NCBI GenBank assembly: GCA_011392765.1
Contig: WYCW01000006.1
Coordinates: forward strand, 180,066-244,065
Length of the DNA stretch: 64,000 nt
Origin: Candidatus Thiosymbion ectosymbiont of Catanema sp. Cochon2018
GTDB lineage: Bacteria; Pseudomonadota; Gammaproteobacteria; Chromatiales; Chromatiaceae
Reading direction: 5' to 3'
The notes below the pieces were generated by a model that ran no database searches, was not told the origin of the DNA, and was given only the letters and a program-made list of their open reading frames with translations. Both the position numbers and the translations under genes were made by a program. Below are positions 35,244-43,992 of the stretch, piece by piece (the first letter of the stretch is position 1; each line of letters starts with the position of its first letter).

Positions 35244-37603
35244 GCCTGTTCCGGAAGCTTTGCCGCCTGGTCGCGAACCCCGTAGTCATATGTGTAGTGG
35301 TAGTCGTAACCATACCCGTATCCGTAGCGCCCGCCGGCGTGATCGAATCGGTTGACGACAGCACCGATGATGTTGGCGTTCGCGGTCTGGAGACGCTTTA
35401 CCGCCCCTTCGAGAGTGCCGTGGCGCGTGTGTCCGATCGCAGTCACGAAAATCGTGCTGCGTGCCAGCTTGGAGAGCACAATGGCATCCGCGAGTCCGAT
35501 GACCGGCGGGCCATCGATAATGACGAAGTCGAATCTTTCAGCGACCAGGCTCATGAGGTCGAACATCTTGGCGCTGGCCAGCAGCTCCATGGGGTTCGGC
35601 GGTAAGGGTCCGCTGGTGATGGTGAACAAGCCGACGATCTGGGTCGGCTGGGCGATATCGGCGGGTTTGGTGTTGCCGGCGAGGTAGTTGGTGAGCCCCA
35701 GGTCGTTGGGGAGCTCGTGTACGTGGTGAAGGCTCGGGGAGCGCAGATCGGCGTCTATCTGCAGCACTTTGCCCCCGGTACGCGCGAAGGCGATCGCAAT
35801 GTTGGTGGCGACGGTCGTCTTCCCCTCGCCGGCACTCGAGCTGGTCACGTGGATGGTCTTCGGCGCTCCCTCCGCCGTCGAAAAGTTGAGCGAGGTTACC
35901 AGAGATCTGGCCGCCTCGGCGAACGGACTCCTGGGATTCTTGGCGGCGGCCAGCGAGATGTGCCCGCTGCCGGAAGCGGATAGTTTTGGTGATGAAACGA
36001 ATGGGACCACCCCGAGAATCGGGGCCCGGACGCGCTCTTCCACTTCCTGACTGGTCTTGAGGGTATCGTCCAGGTGCTCGAACAGGAACGCCAGCAGGAT
36101 ACCCACGATCAGACCTATGGCCAGGGCGACCCTCAGATTTTTGCCCAGCTTGGGTTTGAAGGGTTTCCTTGGAACCAACGCCCGGTCGATGATCGTGATG
36201 TTGTTATTGGTGCCTGCGGAAAGGACACCGACCTCTTTTACGCGCTGGAGCAGATTGTTGTAGATTCCACGGTTGGTGTCGACTTCCCGCTTCAGCACCT
36301 GGAAGTCGGTCGTGCGGTCACGCAGCTTGAGGATCTCACCCTTGACTTCTTCGATGCGTGCTTCCAATGCTCTCTGTTCTTGATCTTTGGCCGCGAGCAG
36401 TGATGCCTGTTCTTGAAGCGCGGCCTTGAGGTTGGCCTCGAATTTCTTGATTGCCGCAGCGTTCTCCGCTTTGATCTGCTGCGCGATCTCGCTGATCTGG
36501 CGCCGCAGCTGCCTTTTGGCGGGGTAGTTCGCCTTGTAGATTGCGGGCAGTCCCTGGTATTCCAGCTCCAACTCGCCTTTGCGCGCTTTCAGCGCCTGGA
36601 TGATCGGGTCGGTCATAACCTGCGCGGCAGTAGATCCCCTGTCTTTCACGGCCTGGTCGTATTCGGACTTGGCCGCGATGCGCTCCGCCTCGACTCGGGT
36701 AAGTTCTTGGCTCAGTGCCTTGAGGGTTTGCATGAGGGTACCGAGTCTGTCCTCCGGGTCGACAAGCTCATGTTCCTTTGCATAAGCAACAAGTTCTTTT
36801 TCGGAGTCTTCGAGGTTGGCGCGAGCCTGCTCGATGCGTTCCGTAAGGAACTGCTCGGCATGCACGGTAGTGCCGAACCGCCGCTCTATGTTCATGGCGA
36901 TGTAGTTTTCGGCAAAGGCGTTTGCAATGGACGCGGCTGTTTCCGGATTGGAGCTGATGTAACTGATCCGAAGGACCTGGGACTTTTTGTCGGATACAAC
37001 CAATAAGCCGGCCTGGATCGCCCTGGCCAGATTCGATCTCAGGTTCGCTGGTTTCTTGACGGACTCGTCGCGGGTCCTGGTCTTGTCAGTACCCTTGATC
37101 CATGCTTTGAAGGTGTTCTTCCATTCCCTCAGCAAGGAGGGCGTACGCTTGGTCGGCTGCCTGCGCCCTGCCGCCAGGCCGAGCTGATCGACAACCCGCT
37201 CCGCCAGGGCGCGGCTCCTCAGCACGTCTTCCTGGGTCTTCTGGTAGCGCCTCGCCTTGGTGTAGGACTCGCCGCCGCCGAGGCCGACCTCCCTTTCGAA
37301 CCCCCTCAGTCGAAAGGTCGGTTCCTCGACCTGCAGACTGGCCGTGCTGCGGTAAATAGGGGTGGTGTTGTAGGTGACCACCAGCCCTGCCATCACGGCG
37401 ATTACGGTAGTGACGAGTACGATCCACTTACGACGCAGCAGGATATCCCAATACTTGCGCAGGTCGACGGGGACATCCTCATCCTGACCGCGGGCCGGCT
37501 CGGTGGCCAGAGCGGTCAATCGGCGTACTTCCTGCTGCCGGTCGGCAGGCTTCAGTGCCTGGTCCCGCGCAGCCGCACTTTCGGGATCGAGAAGATGCGT
37601 CAT
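35240..37603 (-). CDS. Wzc-like polysaccharide co-polymerase / tyrosine autokinase
   Basis: 787 aa. Wzz-type domain with helices near residues 58-80 and 490-510 flanking a periplasmic coiled coil (residues about 200-440). The cytoplasmic BY-kinase has Walker A SSSAGEGKTTVATNIA, Walker A' QIDADLRSP and Walker B FVIIDGPPVIG. The tail is rich in tyrosine (YGYGYGYDYHYTYDYG), the autophosphorylation cluster. It controls chain length in capsule or EPS export together with the Wza-like outer-membrane protein upstream. Confidence 0.92.
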   Translation of the reverse strand: MTHLLDPESAAARDQALKPADRQQEVRRLTALATEPARGQDEDVPVDLRKYWDILLRRKWIVLVTTVIAVMAGLVVTYNTTPIYRSTASLQVEEPTFRLRGFEREVGLGGGESYTKARRYQKTQEDVLRSRALAERVVDQLGLAAGRRQPTKRTPSLLREWKNTFKAWIKGTDKTRTRDESVKKPANLRSNLARAIQAGLLVVSDKKSQVLRISYISSNPETAASIANAFAENYIAMNIERRFGTTVHAEQFLTERIEQARANLEDSEKELVAYAKEHELVDPEDRLGTLMQTLKALSQELTRVEAERIAAKSEYDQAVKDRGSTAAQVMTDPIIQALKARKGELELEYQGLPAIYKANYPAKRQLRRQISEIAQQIKAENAAAIKKFEANLKAALQEQASLLAAKDQEQRALEARIEEVKGEILKLRDRTTDFQVLKREVDTNRGIYNNLLQRVKEVGVLSAGTNNNITIIDRALVPRKPFKPKLGKNLRVALAIGLIVGILLAFLFEHLDDTLKTSQEVEERVRAPILGVVPFVSSPKLSASGSGHISLAAAKNPRSPFAEAARSLVTSLNFSTAEGAPKTIHVTSSSAGEGKTTVATNIAIAFARTGGKVLQIDADLRSPSLHHVHELPNDLGLTNYLAGNTKPADIAQPTQIVGLFTITSGPLPPNPMELLASAKMFDLMSLVAERFDFVIIDGPPVIGLADAIVLSKLARSTIFVTAIGHTRHGTLEGAVKRLQTANANIIGAVVNRFDHAGGRYGYGYGYDYHYTYDYGVRDQAAKLPEQA

Positions 37604-37658
37604 TTATCGTTGTCCACTCGTCCTAACAGGTTGGGTTGCCGACAAGGTACCGGCGGAC

Positions 37659-37859
37659 CAGGATCCTCGAGGGGCCCCCATCTTTACCAATGAGTCAAGT
37701 TCTGTGGGCGCAGGGAACAGGAACCACGAAAGGCACGAAAAACACGAAAGGATACGAATCCATACGAATGAGAGTTCGTGTCCTTTCGTGCTTTTCGTGG
37801 TTTTTCGGTTCCCGTACAAAAATTCACGCCTCGTTCGGTCTGAGGCGAAGCCTCCCTAG
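37659..37859. mobile_element. F1 element, CACGAAA core, at wza-like stop codon
   Basis: Runs from CCAGGATCCTCGAGGGG to GGCGAAGCCTCCCTAG with a GGCACGAAAAACACGAAAGG palindrome. Its terminal CTAG provides the TAG stop of the Wza-like gene. It separates that gene from the Wzc-like gene of the same operon. Confidence 0.82.
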
Positions 37860-38614
37860 AAGAGAGGGAGGGGTATCCGCAACACCCAGCCGGTAAGGAC
37901 GCGCTCCGCCATTCTCCCCAGAACCGTGGTCCCCGATTTCGGGACCACGATACGGTCGTCGGGAATCACCAGGGGATCGGTCAGTTTGCCCGCATCGATC
38001 GACGCGAGGTTGATAACGTAGCCATTGATCTTGCCCTGTTCCTGCTCGCGAAAGAGGACGATTTCCTCCTTTTTAGCGACCTCGTCCAGGCCGCCGGCCA
38101 TAGCGATAGCCTGCATCAGCGTCATTTGGCCCACCAAGGGAAACACCCCCGGCTTCTTGACATGACCTCTGACGGTGACTCTCTGCCCCGCGGATTCGGA
38201 AACCAGGATGTTGACTTGCGGGTTGTTGAGGTATTGCTCGCCCAGCCGGTCGGCGATGGTTTGTTGCGCCTCGGGCAACGTGAGCCCGCTGACCTTCACC
38301 TTGCCGATCAGCGGCATGACGATGGAGCCGTCCTGGTTGACGCGGCCCTCGGTTGCGAGTTCATCGACCTGAAAGACCTCGATCTTGAGCAGGTCGTTGG
38401 GGCTGATCCGATAGGCACGCGTCGGTCCGGGATCCGGTGGAATACCGATAATGGCCGGTATGAGGTCCTCGGACGTACCCGTGGGGGCCGGGGCATCCTG
38501 GGGCGCGCCGGGGTCGGCGGGGGTCGCCGCCGACGGTGTGCTGCCGGACGTCGTACAGGCCTGGGTGCCCACAACCAACCAGAAGGCAGCAAAGAGCTTA
38601 ATGAGCATATTCAT
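37856..38614 (-). CDS. Wza-like polysaccharide export lipoprotein
   Basis: 252 aa. Signal sequence with lipobox-like cysteine (FWLVVGTQACTTSGS), then the Poly_export domain (YRISPNDLLKIEVFQVDELA, DGSIVMPLIGKVKVSGLT) and an SLBB domain (VRGHVKKPGVFPLVGQMT). Forms the outer-membrane export channel for EPS. The C-terminus, ending WVLRIPLPLF, is cut by the F1 insertion, so the last few residues may differ from the ancestral protein. Confidence 0.9.
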   Translation of the reverse strand: MNMLIKLFAAFWLVVGTQACTTSGSTPSAATPADPGAPQDAPAPTGTSEDLIPAIIGIPPDPGPTRAYRISPNDLLKIEVFQVDELATEGRVNQDGSIVMPLIGKVKVSGLTLPEAQQTIADRLGEQYLNNPQVNILVSESAGQRVTVRGHVKKPGVFPLVGQMTLMQAIAMAGGLDEVAKKEEIVLFREQEQGKINGYVINLASIDAGKLTDPLVIPDDRIVVPKSGTTVLGRMAERVLTGWVLRIPLPLF

Positions 38615-38699
38615 CTTTGTTTAGTCCGAGTGCGGCAGCATAAGTCACCCAATTGGATTTTACCCCGGTGAGATGCGGAGGCGTTAATAAAAAACGCCG

Positions 38700-39635
38700 T
38701 TATCGGCGTTCCCAACCCAGGCGGTGGTTGCTCAAGAAGCGCCAGGTACGGGTAATATCCAGAACGTCGGTTTCGGCTCTGATAGCGGGGGGAAAGGGCG
38801 AGAATGGGGCCGCCAGCTCGACGATCCGGACGGCGGCCTCGTCGAGCAGATCGAAGCCGGAGGAACGCAGGATCCGGACCTGCTCGAGGCTGCCGTCGGC
38901 CCGAATCGCAATGTGCAGGATGAGGTTGCCGTACATCTTGCGGCGTTTTGCCTCTTCCGGGTAATTCAGGTTACCCACGCGCTCGACCTTGCGGCGCCAA
39001 GCCTCCAGGTAGTTTGCGTACTTGTACTCGCGCGTGCCGGCATGGATGGCCTTACGCCGCGGGAGGTTTGCGGAAGCGAGGGAATTGTGCCGACTCCGGG
39101 CCGTAAGCTCGGTGATCTCCCGGTTACGACTGGCCAGAATCTCGGCGGCCTTGACCCGCAGTGGCTCGGATTCGAGGAAGGGGACCCCCGGGAGTTGCAG
39201 TTCGGGCTCCGGCTCGGGCCTGGGGCCGGCAGAAAACACCGGAGCTATCGGTTGCTCCGTTGCTGCGGACCCCGGCCCCATGAGTCCGGATAGTGGCGGC
39301 AAGACCGGTAGCGGGGGCGATTCTCCAAGGACAGGTTTGGGATCGGGCTCCGGTATCTCCGGTACAGGCTCGGTGGCGGGCCTGGCGCCGGCTTCCGGGG
39401 CTTCTCCGCCGTCACTGGCCGGAGCAAAGGCGTCGGCGATCCCGGGCTTTTTGTCCGAGGGTCTCGCCCGTTGCAGCACCGTGATCTCGAGCGGAGGCGT
39501 GACTTGCATACCGGAGCCGACCCTTGGAAACGTGAAGCTCATACCCCAGAGCAGGATCAGGTGGACGAGGCAAGCGATCAGCAGCACCGCGGCGAAAAGA
39601 CCGGTGGCGGCGTTACCTACCCGGCGTCGGGGCAT
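38700..39635 (-). CDS. TonB-like energy transducer
   Basis: 311 aa from ATG 39635: N-terminal helix (LFAAVLLIACLVHLILLWG), proline-rich periplasmic spacer (EPVPEIPEPDPKPVLGE), and C-terminal TonB fold (KMYGNLILHIAIRADGSLEQ, LDEAAVRIVELAAPFSPFP). It follows gshB on the same strand, the conserved order in many gammaproteobacteria. The usual next genes (yqgE/ruvX) are absent. Its upstream region contains heptamer repeats. An in-frame extension to 39875 translates repeats and a CRISPR-like repeat and is rejected. Confidence 0.88.
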   Translation of the reverse strand: MPRRRVGNAATGLFAAVLLIACLVHLILLWGMSFTFPRVGSGMQVTPPLEITVLQRARPSDKKPGIADAFAPASDGGEAPEAGARPATEPVPEIPEPDPKPVLGESPPLPVLPPLSGLMGPGSAATEQPIAPVFSAGPRPEPEPELQLPGVPFLESEPLRVKAAEILASRNREITELTARSRHNSLASANLPRRKAIHAGTREYKYANYLEAWRRKVERVGNLNYPEEAKRRKMYGNLILHIAIRADGSLEQVRILRSSGFDLLDEAAVRIVELAAPFSPFPPAIRAETDVLDITRTWRFLSNHRLGWERR

Positions 39636-39639
39636 AGCA

Positions 39640-39674
39640 ATCAATGATGAGTGATGAATGCGGAATGATGAATC
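39640..39674. repeat. heptamer repeat upstream of TonB-like gene
   Basis: GATGAGT/GATGAAT/GCGGAAT units directly ahead of the start codon, spanning the expected ribosome-binding region. Confidence 0.75.
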
Positions 39675-39677
39675 CAT

Positions 39678-39706
39678 CGGTTCATCCCCACGGGTACGGG
39701 GAACAC
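39678..39706. CRISPR. orphan type I-E-like CRISPR repeat (single unit)
   Basis: One 29-base unit beginning CGGTTCATCCCC and ending CGGGGAACAC with a CACGGGTA middle, the form of type I-E repeats. No second repeat, spacer or cas gene is present in the window. Confidence 0.65.
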
Positions 39707-39770
39707 CCCGATCCGTAGGGGTGCCCCTTGCGGGCGCCCGGCTCTTCCCCGCGAATATCGAGCTTGGCCC

Positions 39771-39969
39771 TGACGTATCCCCACAAACCAGCCAAGTAGG
39801 TTGGGCAAAACTGCCGGGGCGCTGGTACTTTGCCGGTGCGGCCCGGAAAGACTCGCGCCCCGGCGATGTGCCCAACGATCTTGTCGGGCACGGGCCATCC
39901 CTGGCCCTTTGCCCAACCTACCTCGCTATAACTTGTTGTTTTATATTGGAATAATGTGGGGATACTTCA
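39771..39969. mobile_element. F2 element (TGA-GTATCCCC ends), 199 bp
   Basis: Ends TGACGTATCCCCACA and, inverted, TGAAGTATCCCCACA. The flanks GAGCTTGGCCC (39760-39770) and GAGCTTGACCC (39970-39980) form an 11-bp target duplication with one mismatch. The core is the GTAGGTTGGGCAAA/TTTGCCCAACCTAC palindrome. Non-coding. Confidence 0.9.
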
Positions 39970-40020
39970 GAGCTTGACCCCTTTTCCTCCGGCAGGACCG
40001 TAGGCTCGGTTCCCCCATCC

Positions 40021-40063
40021 TGATTCATCATTCATCACTCCGCATTCATCACTCATCACCTAG
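40021..40063. repeat. heptamer repeat at gshB stop
   Basis: TCATCAC/TCATCAT/TCCGCAT units. The first unit supplies the last codons (GDE) and stop of gshB. Confidence 0.8.
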
Positions 40064-40990
40064 TTTGGCCATGAGATCGCCTGCGATGTCGAGCTCGAAC
40101 CGGGTATCCAGCTCCCGGATACAGGTCGGGCTGGTGATATTGATCTCGGTCAGGTAGTCACCGATCACGTCGAGGCCGGCGAACAGGATGCCGCGCCGGC
40201 GCAGCTCGGGTCCGACTTGGGAGGCGATCCAGCGGTCGCGCTCGCTCAAGGCCTGCCCGACGCCGGTCCCCCCGGCGACGAGGTTGGCCCTGGTCTCACC
40301 GGGCTTGGGGATGCGGGCGAGGGCATAGGGCACCGGCTCGCCATCGAGAAGCAGGATGCGCTTGTCGCCGGCCGTGATTTCAGGAATGAACTTCTGGGCC
40401 ATGCAGAACCGACTTCCGTGATCGGTCAGGGTCTCGACGACCACGTGGAAGTTGGGGTCCGCGGCCTGCACCCGAAAGATGGAAAGGCCCCCCATACCAT
40501 CGAGGGGCTTGAGTATGATCTCCCCGTGCCGGGCGAGGAACTCCGCGATGTCCGCCTGGCGCCGCGTGACCAAGGTCGGCGGACAGCACTGGGGGAATTG
40601 TACGGTGAAGACCTTTTCGTTCGCGTCCCGCAGGCTGCGGGGATCGTTGATGATCCGGGCGCCTCTGGCCTGGGCCCGCTCGAGCAGGTAGGTCGCGTAA
40701 ATGTACTCCATGTCGAACGGCGGGTCCTTGCGCATCAGAATCACCGGTAGGGTATCCAATGGACGAGTCTGCTCGCCGCAGAAGCGATACCAGCGCGCCG
40801 CGTCGTCCCGGACCCGGACCTCGCGCATCCGCGCCCAGGCGCGATCGTCCCGCAGGAACAGGTCGGACAGCTCCATATACTGAATCCGCCATTGCCTGCG
40901 GTCCGCGGCCAACATCATGGCGAAGGTGCTGTCCTTCGCGATCTTGATGGACCCGATGGGGTCCATGACGACACCGATTTCTCGTTGCAT
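40049..40990 (-). CDS. gshB: glutathione synthetase
   Basis: 313 aa ATP-grasp enzyme joining gamma-glutamylcysteine and glycine. Signature segments: IGVVMDPIGSIKIAKDSTFA at the start, LMRKDPPFDMEYIYATYLLE, the ATP-grasp loop DGMGGLSIFRV, and NLVAGGTGVGQALSERDR with LTEINITSPTCIRE. ATG 40990 (MQREIGVV) matches family N-termini better than the longer start at 41008. The C-terminal residues GDE derive from a heptamer repeat. Confidence 0.96.
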   Translation of the reverse strand: MQREIGVVMDPIGSIKIAKDSTFAMMLAADRRQWRIQYMELSDLFLRDDRAWARMREVRVRDDAARWYRFCGEQTRPLDTLPVILMRKDPPFDMEYIYATYLLERAQARGARIINDPRSLRDANEKVFTVQFPQCCPPTLVTRRQADIAEFLARHGEIILKPLDGMGGLSIFRVQAADPNFHVVVETLTDHGSRFCMAQKFIPEITAGDKRILLLDGEPVPYALARIPKPGETRANLVAGGTGVGQALSERDRWIASQVGPELRRRGILFAGLDVIGDYLTEINITSPTCIRELDTRFELDIAGDLMAKLGDE

Positions 40991-41008
40991 CCTTCTATCG
41001 TAACGCAT

Positions 41009-41319
41009 CCCTGCACCAGTGCGGCAAGCCGTCGGGGCGGGGGGTGTGAGTGATGAATGATGAATGATGGATTCAGTTGTCAGAGTACGGCCCGCAGGAT
41101 GGGTAAAGCCACCAGGGACGGCGGCAGCAGCCGTGGACTACATGGACCAAGTGGACCACGTGGACCAGGGGTTGCTGTATGCCCCCCGGTCCATGCAATC
41201 CATACTGTCCATGTTGTCCATTGGGCTACCCTCTAAGCATCTGTCCCGATGACCCTTGCCTATATGCCCGCCAGCCTCTAGTGTTGCAGGGTCGATGAGA
41301 AATTTCGAGGAGATCGTCG
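41009..41319. repeat. F6 palindrome and heptamer between gshB and CbbQ-like gene
   Basis: 41050-41072 carries the GATGAATGATGAAT heptamer. 41133-41230 is an F6 copy (GTGGACTACATGGACCAAG to TTGTCCATTGGGCTACC). No gene seen. Confidence 0.8.
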
Positions 41320-42138
41320 GTGCAGCACGAGGTGAGGGTATTGAGGCCCGAGGAGTATTTTATCGAGGAGGAGCCCTATTACGAGCCCGTCGGCGACGAG
41401 CTTGCGGTGTTCGAGGCCGCCTATCGTAACGGATTGCCGGTCCTGTTGAAGGGACCCACCGGGTGCGGCAAGACGCGCTTCATGGAGCATATGGCCTGGC
41501 GGCTCGAGCGGGCGCTGATAACCGTCTCCTGTCACGACGATCTGACCGCTTCCGACCTGGTGGGGCGCTTCCTGGTCAAGGGTGGTGAGACCATCTGGGT
41601 CGACGGTCCCTTGGCGCGGGCGGTGCGTGCCGGAGGCATCTGCTATCTGGATGAGATCGTGGAGGCCCGCAAGGATACCACCGTCGTTATTCACCCCCTG
41701 GCCGACGACCGGCGGGTGCTTCCCATGGAAAAGGCCGGGGAACTGTTGGCGGCCCCCGACGGTTTTTGCCTTGCTATCTCCTATAATCCGGGGTACCAAA
41801 GCGTACTCAAGGATCTCAAGCAGAGCACGCGCCAGCGCTTCGTGGCCCTGGAGTTCGATTATCCGGAAGCAGGATTGGAGCAGCGGATCCTGGAAAGGGA
41901 GGCCGGTGTGGTCCCGGAGCAGGCACGCCGACTGATCAAGTTCGCCCACATGACGCGCAATCTCAAGGGCCAGGGCCTCGACGAGGGCGCTTCGACGCGG
42001 CTCTTGGTTCACGCCGCCAAGCTGATCGTCTTCGGCGTCGATCCGGTCATTGCGTGCCGCAGCGCCATCGCCCAGGCCCTGACCGATGATGCGGATATGC
42101 TCGCGGCGGTCTACGAGCTCAGTGCCTCACTCTTCTAG
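41320..42138 (+). CDS. MoxR-type AAA ATPase, CbbQ/NirQ/NorQ family
   Basis: 272 aa from GTG 41320, after GAGGAGATCG. Walker [14 protein letters not shown] near residue 45, Walker [17 protein letters not shown], sensor SYNPGYQS, then the CbbQ_C domain ([18 protein letters not shown]). Such ATPases remodel a metalloenzyme, as CbbQ does for RuBisCO or NorQ for NO reductase, together with a vWA partner. Neither the vWA partner nor a client enzyme is in the window. Confidence 0.9.
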   Translation: MQHEVRVLRPEEYFIEEEPYYEPVGDELAVFEAAYRNGLPVLLKGPTGCGKTRFMEHMAWRLERALITVSCHDDLTASDLVGRFLVKGGETIWVDGPLARAVRAGGICYLDEIVEARKDTTVVIHPLADDRRVLPMEKAGELLAAPDGFCLAISYNPGYQSVLKDLKQSTRQRFVALEFDYPEAGLEQRILEREAGVVPEQARRLIKFAHMTRNLKGQGLDEGASTRLLVHAAKLIVFGVDPVIACRSAIAQALTDDADMLAAVYELSASLF

Positions 42139-42147
42139 TACACCGTT

Positions 42148-42415
42148 TCAGAACATCTTGCACATGAGAAGATTCTTTCGTCTAACCACGAAAAGCACGA
42201 AAAACACGGAAAGATATGTGTTCGGCTCTTTTCGTGAAGTTTCGTGTCTTTCGTGGTTCATAAGACGAATTGGCAAGATCATCAGAACATCTTGCACATG
42301 AGAAGATTCTTTCGTCTAACCACGAAAAGCACGAAAAACACGAAAAGATATGTGTTCGGCTCTTTTCGTGAAGTTTCGTGTCTTTCGTGGTTCATAAGAC
42401 GAATTGGCAAGATCA
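42148..42415. repeat. 134-bp tandem duplication with CACGAAA palindromes
   Basis: Two head-to-tail units of 134 bases, nearly identical, each containing the ACCACGAAAAGCACGAAAAA palindrome and starting TCAGAACATCTTGCACATG. The only difference I notice is one base in the CACGGAAAG/CACGAAAAG run. Confidence 0.9.
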
Positions 42416-42434
42416 GTTGAAACCAGGTACTAGG

Positions 42435-42462
42435 ATGAATGATGAGTGATGAGTGCGGAATG
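42435..42462. repeat. heptamer repeat
   Basis: GATGAAT/GATGAGT/GCGGAAT units just upstream of the aspartic protease start. Confidence 0.75.
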
Positions 42463-42470
42463 CCAGCGAA

Positions 42471-43019
42471 ATGTCCACCGCCATGAATCGGGATTTGCCC
42501 CATACTGAGGATCTGCCTTCACGGCTCGGCAGGGTCATGCTGTTCGCGGCCTGGATCGTGGGGCTGGCCATGCTGGCGCTGCTCTTTCAGCGTCTGCTCA
42601 GCGATCAGGAAAACCCGAACCGGGATCCCGAGCCGGCCCTGGATGCCCAGGGCCGTGCCCAGGTGGTCCTGCAACGCAACCGGTTCGGGCACTATGTGGC
42701 CAACGGCAGAATCAACGGTGAGCCGGTCGTCTTTCTGATCGACACGGGTGCCACGGACGTTGCCCTCCCGCTCCGAGTAGCGCGCCGGATCGGCATACCC
42801 TTGGGTGCGGCACGCATGGCCAAGACGGCGAACGGCAACATCCGGATCCGGAGCGCGTGGCTCGGCAGCGTCGACCTGGGAGGTCTGACCGCCCACCGCG
42901 TGCAGGCGTCGGTACTGCCCAACATGCCGGGCGAGGAAGTCCTGCTGGGAATGAGCTATCTGAAGCGGTTCGAGCTCATCCAGCGTGGCAACACCCTGAC
43001 CCTGCGAGCCCCGCAGTAA
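42471..43019 (+). CDS. membrane-anchored clan AA aspartic protease (TIGR02281-like)
   Basis: 182 aa. An N-terminal helix (VMLFAAWIVGLAMLALLFQ) is followed by a retropepsin-like domain with the catalytic motif VFLIDTGATDVALP and the flap/closing segment LLGMSYLKRFELIQRGNTL. Periplasmic protease of unknown substrate. A second ATG at 42483 is equally possible as start. It precedes the PfkB kinase by about 65 bases. Confidence 0.88.
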   Translation: MSTAMNRDLPHTEDLPSRLGRVMLFAAWIVGLAMLALLFQRLLSDQENPNRDPEPALDAQGRAQVVLQRNRFGHYVANGRINGEPVVFLIDTGATDVALPLRVARRIGIPLGAARMAKTANGNIRIRSAWLGSVDLGGLTAHRVQASVLPNMPGEEVLLGMSYLKRFELIQRGNTLTLRAPQ

Positions 43020-43083
43020 GTCCGTAGCACAGGCGTCCCGCCTGCCGTAGCGCATCCTGACCTTGCACCCCGCGGTAAGCCTG

Positions 43084-43992
43084 ATGAGTAAGCAACGCAA
43101 ACGCATCCTCGTAGTAGGTGTCGCCGCGCTGGATATCATCAACGAGGTGGCGGCCTATCCGGCGGAGGACGCGGAGCTCCGCGCTCTGGACCGGCGCATC
43201 GTCCGGGGCGGCAACGCCGCCAACACCCTGGCGGTGCTCAGCCAGCTGGGCCGTACTTGCGCCTGGGCGGGCACCCTGGGCCAGGATGCCGAGGGCTCGC
43301 AGGTTATCGAGGACCTCGACCGCCGCGGCATCGACACCGGGGCCTGCATTCTCCACCCGCACGGCAGTACGCCTACTTCCTACGTCATCCTGAGCCGTGC
43401 CGGCGGCAGTCGCACTATCGTTCACTATCGCGATCTGCCGGAGCTGGCAGCGGCCGACTTCGCCCGGATTCGGCTCGACGGCTATGACTGGGTGCATTTC
43501 GAGGGTCGTGATCCCAACGAAATCACAGCCATGCTGCGGGATTGCGCCCGGCGCTTGCCACCGGGGACCGGAGTCTCGCTGGAGGTCGAGAAACCCAGGC
43601 CCGGCATCGAGGCCCTGTTCATGGGGCCGGACGTCCTGATCTTCTCCCGCCACTATGCCCGGAGCCGCGGGTACACGGACCCCCGGGGTTTCCTGCGCGA
43701 TCAGTGGGAGCACACGGACGCCGGGCTGCTGATCCTGCCCTGGGGAGAAGAAGGGGCCTATGCCCAACCCCGCGGAGGAAGGATCTGCTTCGCGCCCGCC
43801 CACCGGCCGCCGCTGGTTCGGGATACCCTGGGTGCCGGAGATGTCTTCAACGCCGCGGTGGTGGATGGCCTGCTTGCCGGGCTCGCCCCGCCGGCACTGC
43901 TCCACCACTGCAACGCACTGGCCGGCCACAAGTGCGGCCTGTTGGGACTGGATGGCCTGGTAGCGAGTGCCCGCGAGGCGGGGGTCCTGTAA
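43084..43992 (+). CDS. PfkB-family sugar kinase (ketohexokinase-like)
   Basis: 302 aa. N-terminal glycine-rich VRGGNAANTLAVLSQLG and C-terminal signature DTLGAGDVFNAAVVDGLL with catalytic Asp, both typical of the ribokinase/PfkB fold. The overall look is closest to ketohexokinases and related fructose/adenosine-type kinases; the substrate is not determined. Its stop codon lies in the TCCTGTAACC duplication created by insertion of a transposon-like unit. Confidence 0.88.
   Translation: MSKQRKRILVVGVAALDIINEVAAYPAEDAELRALDRRIVRGGNAANTLAVLSQLGRTCAWAGTLGQDAEGSQVIEDLDRRGIDTGACILHPHGSTPTSYVILSRAGGSRTIVHYRDLPELAAADFARIRLDGYDWVHFEGRDPNEITAMLRDCARRLPPGTGVSLEVEKPRPGIEALFMGPDVLIFSRHYARSRGYTDPRGFLRDQWEHTDAGLLILPWGEEGAYAQPRGGRICFAPAHRPPLVRDTLGAGDVFNAAVVDGLLAGLAPPALLHHCNALAGHKCGLLGLDGLVASAREAGVL

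Noticed and set aside
38700..39875. Longer start for the TonB-like protein at 39875
   Set aside because: The extension translates an F2 element, the CRISPR-like repeat and heptamers. ATG 39635 gives a normal N-terminal anchor.
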